This document shows, in pieces, positions 1 through 9,548 of a stretch of DNA of 64,000 nucleotides. Every line of letters starts with the position of its first letter. Within the stretch, counting starts at the first letter, position 1. The notes beneath the pieces were generated by a model. It worked only from the letters and a program-made list of their open reading frames with translations. It was not told the DNA's origin and ran no database searches. Source of the stretch: Labia minor (Eukaryota > Arthropoda > Insecta > Dermaptera > Spongiphoridae); NCBI GenBank assembly GCA_963082975.1, contig OY720350.1, positions 21,546,910-21,610,909 of the forward strand. Reading direction: 5' to 3'. Position numbers and translations under genes: made by a program.

Positions 1-53
1 GGCGGAGCCCCCGTCTAGGTGTGGAGAGCGCCGAAGGCGCTCGGAGCAGCTAG
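1..53 (+). mobile_element. 3' end of a canonical Helitron (left-truncated by the window)
   Basis: A GC-rich stretch in an AT-rich background holds a 7-bp hairpin (GAGCGCC-GAA-GGCGCTC, 26-42) and ends in CTAG at 50-53 followed by T. A hairpin about 10 nt upstream of a terminal CTAG placed before T is the standard Helitron 3' end. The same end recurs at 4141-4196. The 5' part lies outside the window. Confidence 0.7.
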
Positions 54-74
54 TAATTATATATTTATTTGAAA

Positions 75-385
75 ATAGGATTATTCGCAGCATTTATGGA
101 CCGAACGGGAAATTGTATGACCTCTATGCATCTCCAGACATACATAGTTAGAGTAATAAAATCAAAAAGGTTGCAATGGGCAGGACACATAGCAAGAATG
201 GGAGAGTAAAGACTGGCAAAAAATATTTTTGTGGGGAGACCGATTGGGAAACGTCCGCTTGAAAGACCAAGGACGCGGTTGGTGGACAATGTAGGATGGA
301 ACGTAAGAGAGATGGGAGAAAATAAGAGTTGGATGGGTATAGAACAGGATAGGCACCACAAAGCATCCCTTTAGGACTTGAACAC
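75..385 (+). pseudogene. Degenerate LINE-type reverse transcriptase C-terminal region
   Basis: In one frame the sequence reads a tail recognisable from many arthropod non-LTR retrotransposons: RLQWAGHIARMGE, then a GKRPLERPRTR-like basic stretch, then VRWN/REMGENKSWMG and a terminal DRHH. A stop interrupts the frame after ARMGE. Only about 100 residues remain, so this is a 5'-truncated dead copy. Similar pieces occur at 3950-4095 (plus) and 48895-49020 (minus). Confidence 0.65.
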
Positions 386-560
386 TCAATGTTAAATTTA
401 GAAACATAGTTTTAATAGCCCCTCCATGTAGAGCCTATGTCAAACATAAAAAATTTTGAAAAAGTGGATACTGATGTTAGTGCCTCTAGAAGCGACTCCA
501 TGCAACAAATTAAAAAAAAGTTTGCATGGTTTTTTAAATTTATTTGGAAAGAATATTGGG

Positions 561-720
561 AATTAAAAAAAATTGTAAAATTTTCAGTTAAGTGAAAAAT
601 TATCTATTTGGTGATATAACTTACATTGCAGCAATCAATTATGCTTTTTCAATGTTGGATTTATATCCAAATAAATAATTTTTCTCTTAACTGAAAATTC
701 CACAATCTTTTATGTAATTT
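561..720. mobile_element. Short MITE with ~40-bp terminal inverted repeats, copy 1
   Basis: The left arm (around ATTGTAAAATTTTCAGTTAA) is the imperfect inverse of the right arm (around TTAACTGAAAATTCCACAAT), with about 60 bp between them. A second copy with the same termini is at 42547-42698. There is no coding capacity and the superfamily is unknown. Confidence 0.65.
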
Positions 721-1010
721 GCATATCTACAAGAAAATAATGTTCTGTGTAATATACAATATTTATTTGAAAATTAATTAAAATTACAAAATACTTTTTA
801 CAAAATTGGTAGTTCTGTGTCGTTATTAAACATATATTTTTTAAATATTGTTTTGTGACACGTGAAAATTTCGACAATTTTTAATAAATAAATTAGTTAA
901 TTTACACATCTAGATGAAAGAAGCAAATCAATTTTTTTAAAAATAAATTAAAATTAATAAATAAATTAATTAAAATCACAAAATACTATTTACAACATTT
1001 GAGATGATCA
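721..1010. other. AT-rich spacer
   Basis: AT-rich sequence with many short A/T runs. I see no gene, repeat or RNA in it. Confidence 0.5.
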
Positions 1011-1018
1011 CGCTAGTA

Positions 1019-1442
1019 CAGAGCCGTCCTAAGATTTTCGGCGCCCGTGGGCTTCTAAAATTTTGCGCCCCTTTTCATAAGAAATTTTCTAATAAATTCA
1101 CGTAAAATAAAGACACTCTTCAATAAAATTTGAAACAGTGTCATTTGTGGTGAAAATGTTATATGTCAACATTTTCAAACTGCACAATTATCGCTGCTGT
1201 TAGGATTCTTATTAAAATTATTTATTCAATGCTTATACGGATATAATGAATAAGAAATATAGATATGTATTTTGAATGTGCATGATTAAAATCTTTGAAG
1301 TGATGTCACTCCGGGTTGGAGGTTACTATAAAACTACAATTTAATAATAAGAAAAAATATATAATCCAATAAAAAATGCCGCCCCAGAAGGATTGCGCCC
1401 TAGGGCTATAGCCCAATTAGCCCTGTGGTTAGGGCGGCCCTG
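1019..1442. mobile_element. hAT-type MITE with perfect 8-bp target duplication
   Basis: The element is bounded by 14-bp inverted repeats (CAGAGCCGTCCTAA on the left, inverse of TTAGGGCGGCCCTG on the right, two mismatches) and flanked by a perfect 8-bp direct repeat CGCTAGTA at 1011-1018 and 1443-1450. CAGxGCCG..CC termini and 8-bp target duplications are hallmarks of hAT elements. The 424-bp body has no transposase frame, so it is non-autonomous. Confidence 0.85.
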
Positions 1443-1450
1443 CGCTAGTA

Positions 1451-2922
1451 AACATATATAAAAACCATTTTGTTGACACAGACCACCGGTATGATTACAC
1501 CACAGATCAGCCATGTTAATATTTTACAAAGCAGCGCTATCTAGTAGCGAGAATCAGCAAAACTCGGTTTCAAATCTCTCATTTGAGTGTCCTCTCTGAT
1601 AGGCACACTTGGAGAAATCTGATTGCTGCGGCTTTCTAGTTCCGTAGAGCCACTGAAATAGATTGATAGACTTATATACGTAAGATGTTACGCTTTCTGG
1701 GGCCAATGCGGTTCTGGATTCATGTGTCACAGGCCTGATAAGGGAATGCAGCCTGAGTGATCGAAATTGCTCAGCTACTTGAAATAGAAAGTAATGGCTC
1801 CGTTCAATAAAGTCAAGTTAAAATTGAGATGATCCGTTATAGTGATCATACAATACATCTACCTTACTTAGACGGTAACCAAATTGATATGCGCTGTTCG
1901 TTCATAAGATTTACAAAAGTCAGAGATTATTATCTATGGTGTACAGATATTATAATAATTTTTATCTATGGTGTACATATATTATAATGAATTCATTACA
2001 TTTATTATCTCATAATAAAATTGTTTATTTTTTTCTTATATTTATAAATAATAAACGACATATATATAACGCCTGAAATTAATTTAAATTAATTAAATTT
2101 TAATTTTAAATTTTTTTAATTAAATTAACTCCAAAATTTTCAATTTTTTTAAATTACTCGATTGTTCAATTGATCTAGGTTGAGCAAAGTCGTGCAAAGA
2201 ATGTTCCAAAGTATTGAGAAAAAAATAATTACTATGGAAGTTATAAAAAAATCCATAAATCCGAACTATATATATGTGCTATTACAAGCAGCAGCAAACT
2301 CATACCTTCCTCAATTTAAATCATATCCTCTCCGAATTTCCTTTATATTTTCTGCTTATTGGACGTTTCTCATTTGGTCTCCCCATAAACAAACTTCTCT
2401 CAAGTTTTTTTCTTATCTATTGAATCTCCTCAATCATTCTCCTCAAATATATTACCTAAAATCGTGATAAAATTTCATTTTTGTTTAATCTTAATTAATT
2501 ATACAAAATATTTTTTAAAGTGAAAATTTAGAGAGATTCGAAAAACTATCATTTAAATTTATTATTATATTACTCTACTTATATATTATAACCATTTTAA
2601 TAATTTAAAATATTTAATATATTATAGGTAAATATATATAGGTGTAGTTAAATATTTATATCTTACATTTTTAAATTATAAAGGTAATTAAATCTATAAT
2701 TTTTAATTAAATATTTTTTATTATGAATATTAAATAAATTCTTAAATAAATATTAATTAAATCCTGATTATATATATAAAAAAAAATTATAAATTATTTA
2801 TTTTTTGTAACGAATAATAAATTTAATTAATGTTCCATATTAAAAATAATAATCTGTAGAAAAAATATAAAATAAAATAATAACAACAAACAATGTAAAA
2901 GCAAAAAAATCATTTACATTTA
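1451..2922. other. Unassigned stretch; moderate-GC block at about 1480-1830
   Basis: The first ~350 bp are clearly less AT-rich than the flanks, but I find no sustained reading frame, tRNA fold or family match. From 1880 onward it is AT-rich spacer. A 95-codon frame at 2180-2467 has biased low-complexity composition and no recognisable motif, so I do not call it a gene. Confidence 0.4.
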
Positions 2923-3174
2923 TAAGGTGACCATATTTTGGAAACATCAAATCAGGACACTACCTTTTTTTTTGAACCAAATTAAAAATATTCAAAATTT
3001 TAGTCCAGAAAACGTTTTATCTTTTTTTTAAGCAAATTGAAAAAATTTTAAAAATAAGTACGAAATGTCATAAATATTTCAAAAAACGGGACAGATATCA
3101 AAAAGAAGGACACTTAGGAGGACACTTACAAAAGAAGGACAGAGCTTACAAATGGAGGACGATTGGTCACCTTA
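2923..3174. mobile_element. MITE with AAGGTGACCA / TGGTCACCTT termini (hAT-like)
   Basis: Perfect 10-bp inverted termini AAGGTGACCA and TGGTCACCTT enclose about 250 bp of non-coding sequence. Imperfect flanking repeats ACATTTA (left) and ACGTTTA (right) are consistent with a decayed 7-8 bp target duplication. The termini resemble those of several hAT MITEs. No transposase is present. Confidence 0.6.
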
Positions 3175-3193
3175 ACGTTTACATATATATGTA

Positions 3194-4196
3194 TCTATAA
3201 TAATAAAAGCAAGTGTAATGTGTCTGTGTGTTTGTTTGACCGAGCTCTCCAGCAAAAACTATCGCAAGGACCTGGAATTTTTTACACGGAAGCACAAAGG
3301 GGCTGGCCACCAGACCTCGAAGCCCGATTTTCGATTTTTTAATTAGAAAAATTTTAAAAAAATTATAAAGAATATTAATTAAAAATAGTTTAGTTACCAT
3401 ACTAGATCATAGAGGCGCTGGTGGCGATAATTTGGCGGTAATTTAAATTCTGAGCAATGTGCAGATAAAAATCTTTTTATATATCTATTGATATTTACAA
3501 TATCTCAATTGATCTTATTGGCCTTTTAAACTTTGAAAACATTCACATTACGGCTATAATTTAATACTATTAATTTTTAAGATTATGTGAGTAAATTATT
3601 TTAATTAAGAAAATTTGATCTCATAATTGGATTTTCACGTAAGATTTTAATATATAATATATTTTTTAATATTATTTTTATAGTAGTTTAGTGTTATGCT
3701 AATTTTATATTTTATTTTTATTTTGTTTACTCTGATTTTTTTTAAAATAAATTAATAACATTTAAAGTAGCATAAAAAAATTAATCGAGGCAGGAAAATT
3801 GATGGGGTTTGAAATTAATAGTGATAAGACAAAATAATTAGTATCAGAGAGAATAATATTTGCAAAGAATTTAAATCGAGGTTGCAATCGGGAAATTATT
3901 ATCAAAGGGGATCAAAATTATTAAATTATAGGTCATAAAATAGAGAAGGCTGGGCCGACAGGGCACATGGCTAGCATGGGAGAGGAAAATATATTGGTGG
4001 GAGTTCGATTGGAAAACGTCCGTTTGGAAGACCAATTGTGAACAGGGTGGACAATGTAGGAAGGAACGTGAGAGAGAGGATAGGGTAGGAGTTAGATGGT
4101 TATAGCTCAGAGAATAGGGACACTCGGGGGGGGGGGTACAGGGGGCGGAGCCCCCGTCTAGGTGTGAAGAGCGCCGAAGGCGCTCTGATCAGCTAG
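3194..4196 (+). mobile_element. Non-autonomous canonical Helitron
   Basis: The element starts with TC (TCTATAATAATAAAAGC) immediately after A3193 and ends with CTAG (4193-4196) immediately before T4197, the A^T insertion pattern of canonical Helitrons. An 8-bp hairpin (AGAGCGCC-GAA-GGCGCTCT, 4168-4186) lies just upstream of the end, and a second hairpin (GGGGGC-GGA-GCCCCC, 4141-4155) lies in front of it. There is no Rep/helicase frame. The interior carries a degenerate LINE piece (3780-4095), so it has captured or been invaded by a non-LTR fragment. Confidence 0.75.
3780..4095 (+). pseudogene. Degenerate LINE reverse-transcriptase fragment inside the Helitron
   Basis: Frames with several shifts read a GFEINSDKTK-like motif, then a GHMASMGE motif and a KRPFGRP-like basic stretch. 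These are landmarks of the thumb and C-terminal part of a non-LTR retrotransposon polymerase. Stops and frameshifts make it non-functional. It is the same family as the piece at 75-385. Confidence 0.55.
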
Positions 4197-4815
4197 TTTA
4201 TAATATATTAAGGTTTATTACCAATTCTTGAAAACAAACTTCTTTCTTATTTATAAATATTTTGATGAATTTATTTCATTTCAACATTTTACATTTTTGT
4301 CATTGTAAATAAAAAATATTTACAATTTCATAAACAATTTAAAACAAAAAAAAAATCATTAATAATTCATTTAAAACCATTTTATTTTCATTTTCTTTTG
4401 ATCAAATTAACTGAGAAAGACAATTTTATTTTCATAAAATTTAATTTTTATATTCCTATATAAGTAAATATATAGTCTGTGTAGATAAATACAAATAAAT
4501 ATATATAAATTCTAATATATTAACTTTTTATTCTGTTTTTATATTATGAAAAAACTCATATATAAATGAATAAAGTAAGCGACCTATGATTATCATATTT
4601 AAAAAAGCGATGGATAAAAAATGTATTAAGAATCAAATGAAAAATTGAAGAATGAATAATAATAATAATAATAATAACAAATATAAAAATGAAAAATGTC
4701 TATTAATCACTTTTTAAATAAATCCTTTTAATAATTTGTTTTTAATTTAAGATAATAAATAAATAAATACGCGAGAGATGAACATTTAAAAAAAACAGCA
4801 TAATTATTATATATA
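4197..4815. other. AT-rich spacer
   Basis: AT-rich sequence with an (AAT)n run near 4655-4677 and a TA-rich tract at 4800-4815 that is the insertion target of the next element. I see nothing coding. Confidence 0.5.
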
Positions 4816-5174
4816 TGTAATATTACTCTATTATTTTGAATATTCCCCGCGCACCGATGGTGGCGCTCTGATTGGATAGAAAGAGAGGAGTTAAAATTTT
4901 TATATTTGACAGAAGTATTTGAGTTTAATTTGTGATAATGTTCCTAATCTTGAAGAAGCAATATTTAAATAAACAAAATATAATAAAAGGCTTTAAATGT
5001 TGTTTCTTCTGAATTTCAGGTAATATTATAATAAACTTTATATATTTGTTTTTATTATCTTAATTATAATAATAAAAAAACTTCTGAATTTCAGCTACTG
5101 ATTTTCAGATTGAAAACGCAATTAAGTCTTTCATTTCATATAAAACCCACTAAAATAGATAGATCATTATTATA
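4816..5174 (+). repeat. 5' LTR of the coiled-coil element
   Basis: 359 bp, identical by eye to 8274-8632. It contains two copies of TTCTGAATTTCAG (near 5008 and 5081). The following internal sequence, AAACAACATTTTTGCC, does not start with the TGG expected of a tRNA primer-binding site. Confidence 0.85.
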
Positions 5175-5329
5175 AAACAACATTTTTGCCAAGATAAAAT
5201 ATAAATAAATAAAAATAATGGAAAACGCAAAAAAAAAAAAAAAAAAAAAAAGGATGACTGAATATATATAAATCAAAATAATTAATAATTAAGGTAAATA
5301 AAATAAATAATAAATAAAATTAAAACTAA

Positions 5330-6395
5330 ATAAATAAAAATACAAATAGAATCAAGCATATTTCATTAAAAGAAGATAATAAATGTTTAAAAGATGAAAT
5401 AATTTCATTAAAAGAAGACATGAAAAAGGAATATAATAAAAGAAAAACGAGTAAATATAAATCATTAAACCAAGTAATCAATTTGCTGGTTTAAAAATAC
5501 AAATAGTGGGAATCTCAATAGAGATCAACTACATACTGCCAACCACTCAGAGTTAGAAGTCGAATTAAATGAAGGTAACCCAAAAATTTTATAGTGCCAC
5601 CATTAATTAAAATCAAGTTACTATTAAATAACTCAACGGAAGTTACAGCAATTTATGACTCAGGAGCAAATGTGTCATTAATAAATTCGAAATTATTGAA
5701 AAAAAAAAAAAAAAAAAAAAACATATTTCTACATTAATAATATTCAATAATAAATTAAAAATAATTTTATTAATAATCATAATAATACCCTTTAATTTGA
5801 AGCAAGTTAAAATATAGTTTATATTTAACATTAAATGTGTTTTTCCTAAAGCAAATAAAATGAAGAAAATTGATTAAAATTATATATAAAATTTTATTTA
5901 TAGTATGTATATGCATATAATAACATATTATATTAAAATAAAGATATGAATACAAAAAATTGGTAATTGAAGTTAAAAAGAAAAAGAAATTATTGACATG
6001 TGATTTAAAATTAGTTAACTTGAGGACAATTAATGGTGAGAGGAAAACAGATGGAATGGTAAAATTAAAAATAAAGATTTATGATATTGAGAAATACATG
6101 AATGTGTTCATCGTAGAAGATAGAAATTTTAGTTACGATTTTCTAATTGGACTAGACTGTATAAAGGGGTCCAAATTAAATCAAGATGAAAATTTAAAAA
6201 AATCACACAAAATATAAATTTTAAAAAAAAAAAAAAATTTTTAATTGATACATATAAATCAATCTTTGCTAAAGACAAATACGATATTGGAACTGTAAAA
6301 GATTACGAGGCACATATCGATCTAATGGTAGACGAATATTGTTCTAAACGTCCATACGGATGCACAATCGAAGATAAAAGAGAAAGAAGAAAATA
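5330..6395 (+). pseudogene. Broken gag/protease/pol-linker of the LTR element
   Basis: Separate frames read, in order: a short charged helix (around ISLKEDNKCLKDEI); a retroviral-type aspartic protease active site in AIYDSGANVSLINS (about 5645-5690); the protease C-terminal strand FLIGLDCIKG (about 6138-6170); and a linker with FAKDKYDIGTVKDYEAHIDL (about 6265-6330), which parallels the same region of the intact element at 23860-28591. A 21-nt A-run near 5700 and an AT-rich block (5720-5945) separate the protease halves. The reverse transcriptase that should follow is absent. Confidence 0.65.
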
Positions 6396-6982
6396 ATCAT
6401 AAATTAAAGTATGAAGAATTGCTTCACCAACACAATATAATTCAAGAAAATATTCAATTACTTCAAAAAAAAAAAAAAAAAAAAAAAAAACAACTTATTA
6501 ATTAGATTAGAAGATGTGAATGGTAAGTGTGAAATAATAAATATAAATAATAAAGAACTTTCTGATTTCACAGAAAAAAGTTGATGACCTTGAAAAGGAA
6601 AACACTTTATTAACTAATAAACTAGATGAATTTAAAGAATATAGTGATGAATTGGAAGAAAACTTTAAACAAAAAGTATATGATTTGCAAAGAAACCTTA
6701 AAGTGTTACAAGAAGAAAAATATTATCTAGAAGAAATTGAAAAAAATTACATGATGATTTGAACAAAATTACATTAGAAAAATTGAATTAGAAAATAAAT
6801 ATATCAACTTAAATAATGAAAACACAAAACATTTAGAACAGATTTTAAAATTAGAAGAATTAAATACTGGATTAATGGAAGAAAAAAAATAATCATTCGC
6901 AAGGTATACATGAAAAGATTGTGGATTTAGAAATTACAAATAATAACCTGTTACGAGACATTGAAGAATTTCAATCATCTAT

Positions 6983-7023
<41 letters not shown>

Positions 7024-7216
7024 AAATAAATAAATATAATAATAATAGAAGAATATGAAAATGTAAAACAAAAACTTATTGATAACAAGGCTTTGATGTT
7101 ACTAACGTATCAACTTATAATTCATTGCCTAAAAATCTTGAAAATAATTTAATTTCCGAAGATTTAGAAATTTTTAATCAATCCGACTTAATTTTAAACA
7201 GTACTTTCAATGTTTT
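6396..7216 (+). pseudogene. Frameshifted coiled-coil coding region in the LTR element
   Basis: Successive frames give classic coiled-coil composition with heptad-like Leu/Ile spacing, for example KVDDLEKENTLLTNKLDEF, LKVLQEEKYYLEEIEKN and KIVDLEITNNNLLRDIEEF. The frames are linked by small shifts, several at A-runs (24 A near 6468, 34 A near 6988). No polymerase or integrase motif appears. I do not recognise a specific protein family; long coiled coils resemble each other by composition. Confidence 0.5.
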
Positions 7217-7222
7217 GATGAG

Positions 7223-7516
7223 ATGAAATTAAAAATAAATCTATTGAACGAACTAAAGAATTTTAAATTGGATATAAATCAAATTGATGAAAACAATAAA
7301 CTATCTATCAATCAATTTAGATTAATCTTAAACGATTTAAACGATAAAAAAGCTAATATTGTGAGAGACCTTGATACTATTAATCAACTTTACATGCAAT
7401 TCAAAGAAGTGGAACAAAATGAAATCGAATATAAAGAAAAATATGATAATATTTTAATAGAAGAATTGAATATAGAAAAAAAAAGAAGAGGTAGAAGTGC
7501 CAGAAAAAGAAGATAG
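7223..7516 (+). CDS. Coiled-coil ORF segment (97 codons) in the LTR element
   Basis: This uninterrupted 97-codon segment starts at an ATG after GATGAG and continues the coiled-coil character of the upstream frames (Leu/Ile/Asn/Glu/Lys-rich, e.g. LNELKNFKLDINQIDENN). Near its end, at a run of nine A (around 7477), the +1 frame takes over and continues directly into the Lys/Glu/Ala repeat, so the two were probably one protein with a slippage-prone A-run. The function is unknown. It could be expressed from the LTR promoter as an internal part of a longer product. Confidence 0.45.
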   Translation: MKLKINLLNELKNFKLDINQIDENNKLSINQFRLILNDLNDKKANIVRDLDTINQLYMQFKEVEQNEIEYKEKYDNILIEELNIEKKRRGRSARKRR

Positions 7517-8213
7517 ATGTACCAGAAAAGAAAGAAGAGAAGATAGAAGAACCAGGAAAGAAGAAGAGAAGATAAAAGTACCAAAAAGGGAAGAAGAAAA
7601 AGAAGATGCTGAAGCTAAAGCAAGGAAAGGAAAAGAAGGAGCCGATTCTAAGGCAAAGAAAGAAAGAGAAGAAGCTGAAGCTAAAGCAAAGAAAGAAAAA
7701 GAAGATGCTGAAGCTAAAGCAAAGAAAGAAAAAGAAGATGCTGTAGCTAAAGCAAAGAAAGAAAAAGAAGAAGCCGAATTAAAGGCAAAGAAAGAAAAAG
7801 AAGAAGCTGAAGCTAAAGCAAGGAAAGGAAAAGAAGGAGCCGATTCTAAGGCAAAGAAAGAAAGAGAAGAAGCTGAAGCTAAAGCAAAGAAAGAAAAAGA
7901 AGATGCTGAAGCTAAAGCAAAGAAAGAAAAAGAAGATGCTGTAGCTAAAGCAAAGAAAGAAAAAGAAGAAGCCGAATTAAAGGCAAAGAAAGAAAAAGAA
8001 GAAGCCGATTCTAAGGCAAAGAAAGAAAAAGAAGAAGCCGAATTTAAGGCAAAGAAAGAAAAAGAAGAAGCCGATTCTAAGGCAAAGAAAGAAAAAGAAG
8101 AAGCCGAATTTAAGGAAAAGAAAGAAAAAGAAGAAGCCGAAGCTAAAGCAAAGAAAGAAGAAGAAGATGCTGAAGCTAAAGGCAAAGAAAGAAAAAGAAG
8201 AAACAGAAACTGA
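7497..8213 (+). CDS. Lys/Glu/Ala 11-residue repeat protein region (open, 238 codons)
   Basis: Open for 238 codons without an ATG start, so it is probably entered from the upstream frame. After a basic segment with VP-containing turns, residues from about 38 on are an 11-residue repeat of the type AEAKAKKEKED (33 bp), predicted to be one long charged helix. There is higher-order structure: 7608-7805 and 7806-8003 are two 198-bp blocks, each six 11-mers with the same variants in the same order, followed by alternating ADSK/AEFK 22-mers. Near the end the +1 frame gives TETDPIVKYT and a stop just before the purine tract and 3' LTR. The composition resembles TolA-like or other KEKE helices, but that is low-complexity likeness, not homology. 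Confidence 0.55.
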   Translation: MPEKEDRCTRKERREDRRTRKEEEKIKVPKREEEKEDAEAKARKGKEGADSKAKKEREEAEAKAKKEKEDAEAKAKKEKEDAVAKAKKEKEEAELKAKKEKEEAEAKARKGKEGADSKAKKEREEAEAKAKKEKEDAEAKAKKEKEDAVAKAKKEKEEAELKAKKEKEEADSKAKKEKEEAEFKAKKEKEEADSKAKKEKEEAEFKEKKEKEEAEAKAKKEEEDAEAKGKERKRRNRN

Positions 8214-8273
8214 CCCCATTGTTAAATACACTTGATTCTTAATTCGAACTACGTTCTCCCTTAAGGGGGGAGA

Positions 8274-8632
8274 TGTAATATTACTCTATTATTTTGAATA
8301 TTCCCCGCGCACCGATGGTGGCGCTCTGATTGGATAGAAAGAGAGGAGTTAAAATTTTTATATTTGACAGAAGTATTTGAGTTTAATTTGTGATAATGTT
8401 CCTAATCTTGAAGAAGCAATATTTAAATAAACAAAATATAATAAAAGGCTTTAAATGTTGTTTCTTCTGAATTTCAGGTAATATTATAATAAACTTTATA
8501 TATTTGTTTTTATTATCTTAATTATAATAATAAAAAAACTTCTGAATTTCAGCTACTGATTTTCAGATTGAAAACGCAATTAAGTCTTTCATTTCATATA
8601 AAACCCACTAAAATAGATAGATCATTATTATA
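8274..8632 (+). repeat. 3' LTR of the coiled-coil element
   Basis: 359 bp, identical by eye to the 5' LTR, beginning directly after the purine tract at 8262-8273. It is followed by a TA repeat (8633-8640). Confidence 0.85.
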
Positions 8633-9548
8633 TATATATATTTTTTTTATTTTAATTCTTAAAGTAAATTGAATTATTTTTTTTTTTAATTTGAAATTAA
8701 TTTCGACATTTTTGTTTATATATTTTTTTATTTTAAAAACATATATTTGTAAAAAATCATGGTTATTGAGTTTTTAAATTTAAAGAAGAAATTTAAAAAA
8801 TCAAAGAATATATATTCTACAATTGACAATATTCCATGTTATTCTTATGAACTACAGGAATCACTAAACACAACATAATATATTCAAACTTATATTTATT
8901 AAAATTTATAAAAATGACATGTAACTTAATTGAACATGAGATTAACTCTTTAACACAGGTTATAATAAAATTTTTTGATCAATTATAGCCTCAAATTATA
9001 ATATGATAAATAAATAAATATATAATGATTTTATTATAGAGATGATTTCGAATGATTGTTGGGGTCCAATAGTTACTAAATTTTTTTGCTACTTTTATGT
9101 CATTTTATATTTTATTCTTAATAAGATTTTGATTTTATTTCTTAAATATAAGTAATAAGAACAATTTACATATAATTATATATTTTATAGTATATTAAAG
9201 TATTATTTTAATTTAATGACTTTATTTGTAAAAAAAACAAATTAAAAACATCTTAAAAAAAGTTTAATTTTTAAGAAATTCAAATAAGATTTAAGCTTGA
9301 AAGGTGAGAAGGCAATTAAGTCTCTAATGAAAAGGCTCAATTTTATTGAATATGTATATGACTATACCTCCTTTATTATATACCAGACTTGATTTGATAT
9401 TTTCCTTAAAGAGACTTGAGAGAGTTTGCCGAATTGGAATGAATATATTCAAAGGCGACGACCCGGACATATTAGTTTAACATTGAAGCTCTAAATATAT
9501 ATTAATATAAAATGAATTTTATTATTTAGAAATAAATTTTAGATTTAG
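8633..9548. other. AT-rich spacer
   Basis: AT-rich with no sustained frame. A slightly less AT-rich patch at about 9415-9475 contains no recognised motif. Confidence 0.45.

Larger units (their letters stand above)
4816..8632 (+). mobile_element. Non-autonomous Ty3/gypsy-like LTR element carrying a coiled-coil frame
   Basis: Two 359-bp LTRs (4816-5174 and 8274-8632) read as identical. They begin TGTAAT, and the 3' copy is preceded by a purine tract (AAGGGGGGAGA). TATA flanks both ends as a probable 4-bp target duplication in a TA repeat. The interior holds a protease remnant, the start of a pol linker, and then, in place of reverse transcriptase, RNase H and integrase, a coiled-coil coding region followed by a Lys/Glu/Ala repeat. 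The pol pieces resemble the intact element at 23860-28591, so the lineage is Ty3/gypsy. It must depend on enzymes from elsewhere. Confidence 0.8.

Noticed and set aside
2180-2467. 95-codon plus frame
   Set aside because: AT-driven composition, no motif, no paralogue or regulatory context.
7454-8231. Long minus-strand open frames (Ser/Phe-rich) opposite the Lys/Glu/Ala repeat
   Set aside because: They are the antisense of a low-complexity 33-bp repeat; the plus frame matches the element's direction and coiled-coil context.
4816-8632. Simple old decayed gypsy copy
   Set aside because: LTRs reading as identical do not fit slow decay after insertion; the defects must predate it, or the interior assembly is faulty.
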